Shown here one piece after another: positions 33,365 through 44,121 of a stretch of 64,000 nt of DNA; within the stretch, counting starts at the first letter, position 1, and every line of letters starts with the position of its first letter. Made by a program: the position numbers and the translations under genes. Source of the DNA: Lyophyllum atratum (lineage: Eukaryota; Basidiomycota; Agaricomycetes; Agaricales; Lyophyllaceae); contig JACGCN010000042.1 of assembly GCA_014905825.1 (NCBI GenBank), positions 186,001 to 250,000 on the forward strand, read 5' to 3'. The notes below the pieces were generated by a model. The model saw only the letters and a program-made list of their open reading frames with translations. It was not told the DNA's origin and ran no database searches.

Positions 33365-34972
33365 ATGGACCCTCCTATGAAGGTGGGCTTCCCGACTGTC
33401 ATCTTTAATACCGTCTCTGCGTCACAGGTGGCCCCGTCCCCCATGTCACAGCTTCCGGCAGATTCACTTTTGGTAATATTTCAACTCGGGGTCTCTGCGC
33501 CGGACGCCTCCCCTCTGCTCCCTATCACTCTCTCGCAAGTGTCCGCGCGCTGGCGTGACATCGTCATGAACACGCCAACTTTATGGACGCGGATAGGTAT
33601 ATTCCACAACCTGGAAGCTACCACGATCTCCCTACAGAAAACATTAAAGCGTGTGGAGGCCTTCCTCAGCTTATCCCGCGAGTGTCCACTATCTGTATAC
33701 ATCAATCTCAATACTTGGTACTTCCACGAGGGTGAATCGGAGGATTCCGAAAACCCATTCGCTATGAACGTCCCTGCATTTTGCACGTCAGTCGCCGACA
33801 TCTCCCGTGCTATCGGGCACCACAGCCATCGTATTAAGAGCTTCTGCCTCCATGTTGACGAGTACGACATGACTGCGACCGTCCTCGGGGCTCTTGGCCG
33901 CGTGCCCATGCCGCTCTTGGAGAATTGGACCGTCCATAATAAATACGAGGATCAGACATTCAACGACCCTGATTATTTGCCAGAGGACGATGTAGAGGTC
34001 AACGCTCACTCCATTCTTGTTCATCCTGATGACATGGTCGACGAGGAGACATTCTACCCAAATCTGCAGGTAGTCACCCTTCTTTCGACCCCATTGCAGT
34101 GGACGCGTTTCTCCCCGCGCAATCTTGTACACCTAAATATCCGAATGATACAGACAGCACTGCGCCCTTCATCCGAGTCTCTACACCGAATTCTACTCGC
34201 CAGCTCTCACTCGCTCGAGACCCTTGCCCTCTGTGGAGCCTTGAAGGGCGATGACTGGGTCGAAATTTGCACAATGACGAAGCTAGAGGCGTTGGAGCTA
34301 GGCTTCGTTCTTGCATCGGAGATCATCCCTTTCCTCAAGGTTGTCCAAGCTCCCAACCTCAAAAGGTTCGCCCTATGCGATATTCAGAGGCTGAAGCTGT
34401 GCCCCCACGAGCGTCAGGAACGAGAGTTCGATGGAAATATTGCCGAATTATTTAATGTCGTCTTGAGGCGGCTTCCCCTTCACCAGGTTCAGAAGCTATG
34501 CCTATCGCACATTACATTGTGTCCACCTCGTGGTTATCCCGTGCCAACTTCCTATGTGGATGTTTATCTGCAGGCGCGCGCATTTGTGTGCAAATTCTTT
34601 TGCCAAATGACGGGCTTATCGTCTCTCCATTTGGTTGGCCCAGACCATGTCACCTTAGACGCTCTCAACTACGCTCTTCCTTCCAACGTAGAGAGGCACG
34701 GTACAACCCAGCCACGGGTCCCTGCACCTCGCCTCAACCTCCTCTGTGTTGACAACCCTATTTCTTCTGTCGTACACCAGTTTCTCGCCGCTCGCCTCAG
34801 GAATCCGAAGGCATTCGTCCCACTGGTTGCGTTCACACTCGTCATGCCCAGGGCGTGGTACATGCAGGTGAATTGGAAGTGTGTGGACTTCTCACCCCTA
34901 GCACGCCAAGTTCATGCCCTAGTGACCCCCTTTCAAAGTCCCGAGATCATAAACGATATCCTTCGCTTGTGA
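33365..34972 (+). CDS. F-box-like/LRR-like protein (F-box 2)
   Basis: A long intronless frame. The chosen start is MDPPMKVGFPTVIF at 33365, giving 535 residues. The F-box-like motif is SQLPADSLLVIFQLGV followed by ITLSQVSARWRDIVMNTPTL and WTRIGIF. Leucine-rich-like strands follow (LVHLNIRMIQTALRP, SLETLALCGALKGDDW, LEALELGFV, KLCLSHITLCPPRGYP, MTGLSSLHLVGPDHV). Predicted SCF-type adaptor. Layout like the other F-box genes in the window, but with little sequence identity outside the F-box, so these are divergent family members rather than recent duplicates. Confidence 0.8.
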   Translation: MDPPMKVGFPTVIFNTVSASQVAPSPMSQLPADSLLVIFQLGVSAPDASPLLPITLSQVSARWRDIVMNTPTLWTRIGIFHNLEATTISLQKTLKRVEAFLSLSRECPLSVYINLNTWYFHEGESEDSENPFAMNVPAFCTSVADISRAIGHHSHRIKSFCLHVDEYDMTATVLGALGRVPMPLLENWTVHNKYEDQTFNDPDYLPEDDVEVNAHSILVHPDDMVDEETFYPNLQVVTLLSTPLQWTRFSPRNLVHLNIRMIQTALRPSSESLHRILLASSHSLETLALCGALKGDDWVEICTMTKLEALELGFVLASEIIPFLKVVQAPNLKRFALCDIQRLKLCPHERQEREFDGNIAELFNVVLRRLPLHQVQKLCLSHITLCPPRGYPVPTSYVDVYLQARAFVCKFFCQMTGLSSLHLVGPDHVTLDALNYALPSNVERHGTTQPRVPAPRLNLLCVDNPISSVVHQFLAARLRNPKAFVPLVAFTLVMPRAWYMQVNWKCVDFSPLARQVHALVTPFQSPEIINDILRL

Positions 34973-35910
34973 TGCTCCCATTATTAGTTATACGATCTTC
35001 ATGAACGCGATTGTGATAGCGAATTTGAATGGTATCTATAACACATCGGAAAGGGATGATTTTCCGTGGTATAGCGAAGCCATGATTATCGCTTCCTTTA
35101 TACAGCCCTGGTAAATTGGCAGGGAGAGTCAAAACGCTAAGTAATGAAGCCGCGCTTGAGTCGCATACCTTTCGAGGACCTCCCCTCTAGAATGAGTGAG
35201 CGTAAACACCTTCACGGCGACCGCAACATCTCCACCATACCCATGGTAAATGATGGGGCCCGTTCTCCAATGAACGGCGCCTCAAGACCAAGATTCGGAC
35301 GTGGCCGTTAAGCATGCGCGATGCGAATATTGAGGACTTCAAAGCAACATGCAGGACTTGGATCCGACAGGTGATGACAGGCTCTTGTGGTGCGCTGACG
35401 AAAACTGTAGTTAAGGCTCCAGCATTTGCCGATTTCGCAAGGGAGTCTGTAACGCGGAATACTCACATCTAATTGTTCATACAGAGCATCTAATCCCGTT
35501 TGGTTACCGCGTTCGTCGAGGGTAAGCGCGATGTTGGAGGACAGTAGCCTTCTGCGAGAGTTGCACCCAGACCGAATCCTGAGGTAGTGGTAGGTCATGA
35601 TGGAAAAGTGAGATGACAGTCGGCAGCGCGCAGTTGAGGTCGTATGTACCGCTTCAAAGAGTTCTGAAACAGATCCTGGAGAACCATGGCGCGACCGCCA
35701 CAGGGCACCCGTTTCGGAACTCTTCTGTATTTAAGAGGCGGAAAAAATCCACTTGCGTCGCTCGTTGTTGAAGAAGAAGTGATAGTGATAGTGATATTAC
35801 CCACGGGCGGTCCCGACGAGGAACATGTGGGGTTTCCGTACTACGTACATGCATCAAAAAGAAAGTTCACTGTTGATCATGACGTATGTACGTATGTACG
35901 ACATAAATGA
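34973..35910. other. Intergenic, possible decayed minus-strand coding remnant
   Basis: Minus-strand readings show isolated protein-like pieces (LSSNIALTLDERGNQTG near 35.5 kb; IIYHGYGGDVAVAVKVFTLT near 35.2 kb, which recalls the VAVK strand of protein kinases), but no continuous gene model could be built. No other feature noticed. Confidence 0.35.
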
Positions 35911-38900
35911 TTACTTGGTGTTCTCGCCCCTGTGCATAAATTCCCAGCAGTTTTTCCCTGGCTCGACACCAAGCAAGTCTTGAACTTGGAAGATATCCAT
36001 CTCGCAAAGTTCACGAACTGTGTTTATCTTACCCATGACATGTTTGATATTCTTTGCGCTGATGCCAGGAAGGCATCGAAGAAGTTCTTCGGCCGCCGCA
36101 TTCACACCTGCCCCTGCTTCTGGGTCGTCGTCTGCGCCAATCGCAATTGCCTTCGTAGGATCAGGTTCTGGATTATTTGCTTTCAGGTCCCTAAATATCT
36201 CGGCAGTGGCATACGGTGACGACGACCATATAATTCGCACGCGCGGGAACGTAAGCGTCAGAAGGCAGATTTTTGATTGTAGCATAGCAGCTTGGTCGGC
36301 CTCCGCTGCACCATCTTTCTTCTTCACAGGATATTTGCCGGTCGGTTTGGTGTACGATTTTATATCGGATACGACCTTACATTCGTCCCTGGATCAGCGA
36401 CGTAGGTTCTCTTAAGGGATACAACTTACATCGAGCGTGAATGCCTTATCTTCTTCGAACTCGATAAGGAGCATCGGTGTCTTGTAATGCACGGACATTA
36501 ATTCGCATTGGGTATAGCTGCGGTTGTTGCATGAGTCGCGAAGTGGGGGAACGACAAAAAGGATACGCACAGACGTCCGCTGTTGAAACTCGACTTGAGA
36601 TCCGCCAAGCTCTTCCGCTCGACACAAATTTCAGGCGTAATGATGTAATCCCCAACTGTCAGAGTTGCGGGAATAACTAGCATATTCGAAGCATGGAGGA
36701 GGGACGGTAGCGTGGACCGAAACTCTCGCATATCAACTATCACCTGAAAGTTTGCACGGGGATATCAGTGAATACGTAGCAGGAAGAGACCGCGGCAGCT
36801 ATACCTGCGAAGGCTGTGTACTTAATTCTCGTCTTCCTCCCGCTATTCGTGAGCTGATAGTCTGGATCATCGCATCGCTAGAGGCATCCCGGCGTTCCTC
36901 GAATAATGGTAGGAGCATAGACTGTCGACCTATCAGAACGACAGATATAGTGATACGAATGGGAAAATGTACGCACTCCACGCTCTTTGATGAGCCTCTC
37001 GAAGGACTCTTTCTCCCTCCTGATGCCCGCGAGGTATTTATGTTCCTCGCATGAGTTGCCGTAGACCATATGATACACCCGCACCGCCAGTCCTGGGTTA
37101 GCACTCTTGTACACCTACGAAACTGCACGTCAGACCACATGAACTGGATGTCTATCAGCTACATACTTCGATTCGTCGAATGAACTCCATATTGGGCTCA
37201 AACATAACAATGAATTTGGGCTGAATCTCGGCCAGCATCCGATCGTCACTGTCGTCCGAGTACGCCCGCACGAGCACAGTCTGCTCTGGAGCGAGTAGCC
37301 CATAATGCACGTCGAACTCGCTTTCAAATGCGCCGGACTCGAAGTCCATTAGTACCATATCATCCACGAGCTCCGGTGGTATATCTGCGGAACCTTCTCC
37401 GCCCTGTGATTCCTGACTTGGAAACGTTCAATGTATGTTACGAAGTTTTCGGAGACGACATACAATTGTGCGAAACTCTCTGCCTCGTTGCGTATTTCTC
37501 CCATGGCGGAGGCTGCGGGATCGGGCTTAGATGAATTATCTCTCGCACTAGGAACAGCAGCAGCAGGCGCTCCACCCCTGGTTCTTCTCCGACTCCCAGC
37601 CCGTTCCGCCATCGCCTTGTCCTTCCTCTTCAACGCCTCGCTGGCCTCATCTCCAGCGCCATAATACTTTCCGAACCCATCGCCCATACGCCCCGCGCCG
37701 TCCCGGAGCACAAAATGCGACTTCCCTTCCTGCTTCCGCTCAGCCAGTTTCGCCTTCCACCATAAATAGAACCGGAGTTTGCGGAGCATCATTTTCCGTC
37801 CTTTCAACCCGTCAGGGGCGTCGGGATCGACCGTCGATAGGAATTCGGTCAGGACACTGCAGGTGCGTGTTGATGATGCCATGACGAGGACGGTATTAGA
37901 TCCCGTGGGCACTGGAGAAGGGAGTCAGACTGGAAGGGCTTTCAATAGGGATCCTCTTGAAGGGAGCATACCAGCTGTGATGGGCTTTCGCAATAATTCT
38001 TGCCTCAGCATTTCCTCCTCTGCCTCTTGCAATATCTCCGCCAGAAGGCTCCACTTTGGCAACTCCTCCAAGACGGGCTCCATCCCTTCAGGAAGCCAGA
38101 ATGGCCGCTTCTCTTTTGCCTTCCCTTTGGTACTCGTGACGTTCGTGTTTTCGATCTCGTTTAAGGCGTCCCACGCGTCTTCATCGTCGACGAGATCGAT
38201 CACCTGGGGCAGTTGGACTTTGGAACCAGAACTAACGGTGTAGCATCGCCGTTTGGCTACCTGGAAGATGATGTGGGCTGCGTCTGTCAGAAGCCAGGGA
38301 GACTGATGTTGCTTGGCGCCGCCTGAGGCAGTGGTCGTATTCGATGCAATCAAAGTTTCTAGATATGCATGAAACTGGAGAGGATCGTATGTCAAGAGAT
38401 AACTGGATTGGTTTGCGTTAGCAGGGAAGGTGTCTAGAGAGGAAGGATCACGTACTAAAGAAGCCGTCGCAAAGTTCCGAGATCGTTCACAAGCTGTTTC
38501 GTCTTGGGACCAACTTTGTGCCAGACGGTGTCTAGCTGACGGCGGACTATGATGTCAAATGAACGGAAATACGCGTTTTCGACGTTGAAGTCATCGAGAT
38601 CGAGCTATAACGGTGAGGTTCGTCTTGTTTCCATCGTTCACGGTAAGGCGATGCTTACCGTTGAGTTCGAACGCTTCAGCTCGGAGATAGTAGTTGACAT
38701 GCATTGGATGATTGCATGGTGGATATCCGACATCGGCTCGGTCAATGGCTGTGACAGTTCCACAACGTCAGCTCTTCGTCGCTCAAGAGATTTCTTCACA
38801 TCTTCTTGGAATCTGCAGGTGAAGCATGTTCATAAAAGGTGGAATTGAGGCACAATGGGAACGTCCATACCGCGGAAAGATATGTACTGTTCGGAGCTGC

Positions 38901-39529
38901 AGCTCCTTCAAGATGTTTTTCAGAGGCGACAGGCCGCTAGTTATGTGCTCCGGCTGATCAGTGAAAGCTTTCAAGAACCCCGTCTTGTTCTTTTCTCGGT
39001 ACAATCGGACGATGAACGCATCTAGAACCAAAGGGGTAACCCTGGACGACCATGTCAACGTGATATCGAAAAATTGGAAGGCCAACTCACTTCTCTGCAT
39101 GCATGACCAGTATTCCAGTGATTAAATGTGTAGGGATGTCTGACTGTAGCATATCGACTACCAAGATTCGCGATGTAACTGAAATTAACCCTCCTTTCTT
39201 ATATAGTTCCTGTCTTGAAATACGTCAGCGTCTCGTCAGCGAGGATGAATTGTATGTCTCCACCTGTCCTTGCTCCCCGTTTCATATCCAAGAACGCGCA
39301 ATCCAGGTTTCCGGCATCCCATAATTCCAAGTTCTTCGCCGATCTCAGACTCTTCTTCGGGTGTGGCATTAACCAGCAAGACAAGGTTTTGCGGGGAGTC
39401 GTAAATTTTCATCAGAGTACAAACTATCCTGCGCAGGCCAAGTCCTCGCGCCAGGACGAGAAGGTCGCTCGTAGCTGGGTCATGTATTCGCTCCAAAATC
39501 GCTTTGTGAAATGGAAGGAGGGTTGACAT
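35911..39529 (-). CDS. RAD1: DNA repair endonuclease XPF/Rad1 (ERCC4)
   Basis: A complete multi-exon gene of about 900 residues, ATG at 39529. N-terminal helicase-like region: [60 protein letters not shown], then [20 protein letters not shown] and [20 protein letters not shown]. The centre carries [17 protein letters not shown] and [19 protein letters not shown], followed by [20 protein letters not shown]. The nuclease domain is [30 protein letters not shown] (catalytic ERK-x3-D), and [20 protein letters not shown]. The C-terminal helix-hairpin-helix pair is [20 protein letters not shown] and [11 protein letters not shown]. The protein pairs with ERCC1/Rad10 and cuts 5' of lesions in nucleotide-excision repair and at 3' flaps in recombination. 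All catalytic residues are present. At least ten introns. Confidence 0.93.
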
Positions 39530-39791
39530 GGCTTCACGTTACTGCCAGGGTATTCTTGACGGTGGCGTTGATGTTGGCCTTGACAACCCTAAGTTCAGGA
39601 TGAATTACCGGAAGCCTTGATGCTATTCAAGCCTTAGAGGAGAGTGTGCAACGTTTTTCAAGCATTGAAGTGGTAGTCGTTGTAAGAGAGCGGAACATAT
39701 GACTCAAAATTGAAATTTGTTTGGTCGAATTGTGATCATCCTTTCCTTAACCAGTGACCACCACCAGCCATCACGCTCGTCCTTACTGACA
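39530..39791. promoter_or_regulatory. Shared divergent promoter region, XPF / Cir_N gene
   Basis: The two start codons face away from each other across 262 bp, so both promoters must lie here. No specific motif was identified. Confidence 0.4.
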
Positions 39792-40807
39792 ATGGGAAAG
39801 CTAAACATCGCGCATCACAAGTCTTATCATCCTTACCGACGAGATAACATCGAGAAAGTCCGTAGAGATGAGGAGGAAGCTCGGCAGAAGGAGGCCAAGG
39901 AAGAAGGGAGGATGATGCTTGCAGTTCGTCTCCCAAACCTTCTCACCCCAAACATCCTGATAATGAGCATAGGACTCTGAAGCCCGGATAGACCAACTAC
40001 GAGAACGGGCTGGTGCTACCGAGAAATCATCGAAGAAGAAGCGGAAGGACGAGGACCTTGACAAGATAATTGCGGAGGGCAGCTCGACTCGGGTCGCAGT
40101 ATTGCCAACTACGGACGGCCATATCAATTTTTTCCAGGACTTGGAGCATGTGCGTCCTGACACTCTGTCCTTCATTTCCCCTTACCCTAATCTCGATGCC
40201 TTAGACTGCCATAACAGCTGCAATACGGGCGACAAAAAAGGCAGAGCCTGCGGAAACAGAGAAAGGAGTTCCGTTAGCCCCATCGGCCAAGGACCTCAAA
40301 CCTTGGTATTTCGAACGCAGCAAGGACAAAGCGGAAGAAACACCAGACGAGCGAAGGTACGTCGAATATAAAATGTCTCGGCGTTTATCTAACATTTCAC
40401 GCAGAAAACGGGACACAGCACGCAAGTCCATACATGACCCTTTAACTTCGATAACCAAACAGCTTGCCTCACGGTCCTCGGGTTCCTCGTCCTCATCCAG
40501 TTCATTTCGGCGCCCGCGTCCACCACCACCAGGAGCCACCAAGGCTGCTCCGGAGGTGCACGCCCGACTCACACGAGAGTCCTCGGAGCGTGAGCGTGCT
40601 CTGGAGCTAATACGGCGGAAGAAGCGCGAGCTAGCGGGCAGCGAGACGCCTAGCACCGTGCATGGCGGCGTTGATGACGGATACGACGATGTATTTAACC
40701 GAAGAGAAGTTGAGGAGGCACATCGCGGGAGAGAGAAGGGATGGGGCCCACGAGATCACGACCGAGGGCAACACCAAATTGGCGGCGGTCGCAAACGGTA
40801 CTGGTAG
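39792..40807 (+). CDS. Cir_N-domain protein (LENG1-like, putative spliceosome-associated)
   Basis: Four exons. The N-terminus MGKLNIAHHKSYHPYRRDNI followed by EKVRRDEEEARQKEAKEEGR is the Cir_N domain (CBF1-interacting corepressor N-terminus), shared by CIR1, LENG1 and Cwc25-like splicing proteins. An exon with SEARIDQLRERAGATEKSSK and VLPTTDGHINFFQDLEH follows, then KDLKPWYFERSKDKAEE, then a Ser- and Arg/Glu-rich tail (TRESSERERALELIRRKKRE) ending RKRYW. Total about 270 residues. The order of Cir_N, DGHxNFF and PWY motifs fits LENG1-like proteins, which co-purify with spliceosomes; the function here is inferred. Divergent from XPF. Confidence 0.75.
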
Positions 40808-41391
40808 GACGATCATCTTCATTTCATCGCCCCTGTGGGTGGATTTTATTGACACAGCCTTGTAACATAATTGTACCATATTGATGCCTTCCTTTCCTCC
40901 AAACCATACCCCTCCTGAGGAGCAAACAGAATGAGCGTGCGGGGCGAGCTCGGCTGTTAATACAGCTTTGACTATGACGGGCGTCACAGCAGTTGGCATC
41001 AGAGCAGCTTGAAGGAGCCTGCCACAGACTTATTTCGGGACTTCAAAGTAAGCCTTTCTCGTTAATGCAGTGGTAGACTAAAGAAGGTCTTCCAATTAGT
41101 TCATACTTGCAGGAATACGATCGAGGTTAGCCAAGACGGTGGTCGTGGTGGCGGATGGCGGTACTGCGGCCTTGTGTATGTGTGATGCTGTGGACCCAGA
41201 TCGGAGCTTCGCAAGCGACTGGCCGGGTGTAAGGCGTGACTTCGCTCATCAGCCACTGACATGCAGGGTTCTCTCATGACCACTGGCACCTCGAGGCTTT
41301 GTAAGGCGTGTGGAATCGAAGATAGAATCTTCAGGCTATCCCTATAGTACTCGGCCAGCGTGGAGATTGTATCAGTTCTCCCTCACCCACC
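40808..41391. other. Intergenic, no gene seen
   Basis: 3' flank of the Cir_N gene and promoter of the kinase gene. Nothing else recognised. Confidence 0.5.
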
Positions 41392-43297
41392 ATGTCTACA
41401 TTCAACGATTTGCAGCTATCTTCTATGGAAGTCCAGCGGTACCTATACGAAATTCAACTTGCCTCGGAGGCCATGCCGTATGGAAGGGTACGAGATAATC
41501 GCTTGGGATCTCATCATGCCTTATATTGATGCACCAGAGTGTTTAGCGCATCTTGCGGACGGTCATCGCACATTTTTCTTCTATTCCGCCCCGATTTGTG
41601 CACTACCAGTTGACGTTCACTCAGAAGTACGCCTTCATGCCTTTCGTTACGTGCAGAACGATCTCTAAGCCTGTTTGGTCAGATTTCTCGTTTCGAAATG
41701 CCAAGAAGCCTATCTCTTTCTTGCTGATCGAGCGAGAGATGAGCTATACTGGGTCCAGCACCACGAGAATGTCCGGAGGCGCATCGTTGGGCTGTTGTCG
41801 TGGAAGGGAGGTCCGATATATAGCATGGACGAGGCAGAGTACGCCTATCCTATGGCCCCATGAAATGACTATAGTCTTCCATCCTTAGGCTTTCCCGATG
41901 GTGTGAAGAGGTTTTCATATATCTCAAGAAATTTGCCGCTCGAACGCTCAGGCGCAAAGAAACGATCAATCCAGAACGCCAACTGTGTGTGGACGCGATG
42001 CATAAACTCGTGAAGGTGAGCCATCTTGATTATTTCAGCTACACCATCACGATGACCTGTTCAATGGCAGGTCGCACGAGACTTCGACGATAAAACCCGG
42101 GTGTTGCAATACTACGACTATCTTATCAAATTGTGCCAGAAATTCTTCGTCTCCCCGAGTAGCTTTATCATCCCTTTCCCACAGTTAAGTCAAAAGCAGG
42201 CTATCGAGACGGGTGCGTCCGCCGTAGTACATCACGGCTTCCATAAGGCGCAAGAGGTCGCAGTAAAGGACTTTAGATTGTATTATAACTCTGTACCGAG
42301 GGTCAAGAAGGTCTGTTCTTTCGCTTTGTCTGGCACTGCTGTAATTGATTCGCAATATTGGTTCTCAGAAATTCCTAAAAGAAGCTTTTATCTTGCAGAT
42401 TCTACATCATCCCAATGTCGTACCTTTCATCGGTGTCGTCCAAGAACCTTACAGGTTGTGTATCGTTCTTCCATGGATGTCAAATGGCAACATTGTGGAT
42501 TTTCTGAAGAAAAACCCGGAATCGTCACGAAAAGAATTGGTACGGGCGACGTTTATCCTTCCGCTTACCGCTAAAACGTTGATGTAGCTAGAACAAGTTG
42601 CTGATGGTCTTCACTTCATGCATCAGTATAACGTAGTCCACGGAGATCTGAAAGGGGTAAACTTCAACGATATATGCACAGATGCGCACACTACTAAAAT
42701 CCTATAAATTCAGGCCAATGTTCTCATTAATGACAAAGAGAGGGCCTGCATTTCAGATTTCGGGATATCATCTCTACAGGAGCATATCCAGCCCTTACCC
42801 TTGGATGCGCTTGACCCAGCGAGAGAGGAATACCTGCTCCGACGTTGCCGAGAAGTTCTGCGGTATGCAGGGAAGTCGCAATCCTTGGCGTCGACCTTAT
42901 CCTCCCGCATGTCAAGCTTCTCGGGTGCAGGCACGTATCGATGGATGGCCCCAGAGCGGTTGATACCGGAAGAGCATGATTCATCGAGTGCTAAAGCAAC
43001 ATTCCCTAGCGACGTATTTTCTTTCGCTATGTTGGCTATCGAGGTGGGTGGTCTTGAGGAACCCCCTGTGCAGCCCCGCATTAATGGGTGGCTGCAAGGT
43101 TTACAGCGGCGAGGTCCCTTATCACTCAGTTCCTCAGAATGTGGCATGCTTGAACACCATGCTTGGGCGTCGTCCGGCACGACCTCCCGATGTCCCGGAA
43201 CAGGTATGGACGCTGGTCGAGGAATGCTGGAGGGCCGAACCAGCTCACCGTCCTTCGATATGGACCGTATATAACCGTTTGGCATGTCTCCCGTAGA
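41392..43297 (+). CDS. TKL-like protein kinase
   Basis: Many short exons. The kinase domain is clear: EVAVKDFRLYY (beta-3 Lys), FLKEAFILQILHHPNVVPFI (helix C and beta-4), CIVLPWMSNGNIVDFL (hinge), VADGLHFMHQYNVVHGDLKG with AN after an intron (catalytic loop HGDLKxxN), ACISDFGISSL (DFG), GAGTYRWMAPERLIP (activation segment and APE), PSDVFSFAMLAIEVYSGEVP, and a C-lobe ending HRPSIWTVYNRLACLP. The HGDLK loop and TYRWMAPE are typical of the TKL-like kinases expanded in mushrooms. The glycine loop is poor (TGASAVVHHG). A helical N-terminal part (ARTLRRKETINPERQLCVDA) precedes it; the first exons, from MSTFNDLQLSSMEVQRYLYE, are uncertain. Confidence 0.75.
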
Positions 43298-43442
43298 GGT
43301 AGTATCGCTGGGTCAGGCATGTCAAGGGGCAAGATTCGTTGCACATGTACGTAGGTATACAGAAAGGTGAAAGAGTGTTGTACACAGAGACATTAGACAA
43401 GCATGATCGTGTCCAAGATTGCAGCCTTCCTTTTGTGCCTCG

Positions 43443-44010
43443 TTACCTACCATGGTCCATGCCTATAAGTCGGTCATACTTCGTGTTCACCAGGTCCCAA
43501 TAGGCTCGAGACCTATAGTGATTACCCATGGCCTCTGCCTCCTTGGCTTCTTTTGCCTGTCCCCCAATATGATCTTGGCGTGTCGGCTGCCACCCTTCCT
43601 GGGGTGACCTAAAAATGTGGACTGAGGTGGAATCGGCATCTCTAGTGATGTAAAATGAGCTTATGTAAGTCATCTTCGAATACTTATGTTTGGGAGGTTG
43701 AATTTGGTTTGGCGCCATGCAGTCTGATTGAATAAGTTGAGTACTGCGCCCAACGCCGTCGGTCAAATGGAAAGTAACTGACTAGGTTGTGGGCCTTGGA
43801 GGTGGCGTGAAAGCGTACGGTGACACTGACCTTGGCCTGCGGCACAGCGGAGAAATCCAACACTGGCACGTCGAAGTCTGTCCTGAAGGCATTGATCACG
43901 ACCGCGATGGATTTGAACCTAGGATCGGTGGGTTTGAGGCTGGGAAGATTGTGGTTCGGAAAACTCCGAATATTTGGGCCATATATGGTTGTCGGTTACG
44001 GGATCAAACG
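43443..44010 (-). CDS. Possible small hypothetical protein (partial model)
   Basis: The minus strand reads protein-like sequence: NIRSFPNHNLPSLKPTDPRF, VINAFRTDFDVPVLDFSAV, KVSVTVRFHATSKAHNL, then after a possible intron (donor GTCAGT, acceptor ATCAG) MAPNQIQPPKHKYSKMTYIS, READ-like charged sequence QAKEAKEAEAMGNHYRSRAY, and the end RLIGMDHGR. No family recognised and no clean start codon found. It would be divergent from the F-box/propeller gene at 44122. Could be a gene with a missing first exon, a relic, or chance. Confidence 0.35.
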
Positions 44011-44121
44011 GTCCGCCAGGCTATGATGAAATTCAAATGAAATCAGTCTCACACCGTAAACACACTTTCGAATTGGAGAGCCTAAAGCACAGCAAAAGAG
44101 CTCTCGTTGAATCTCGACACC

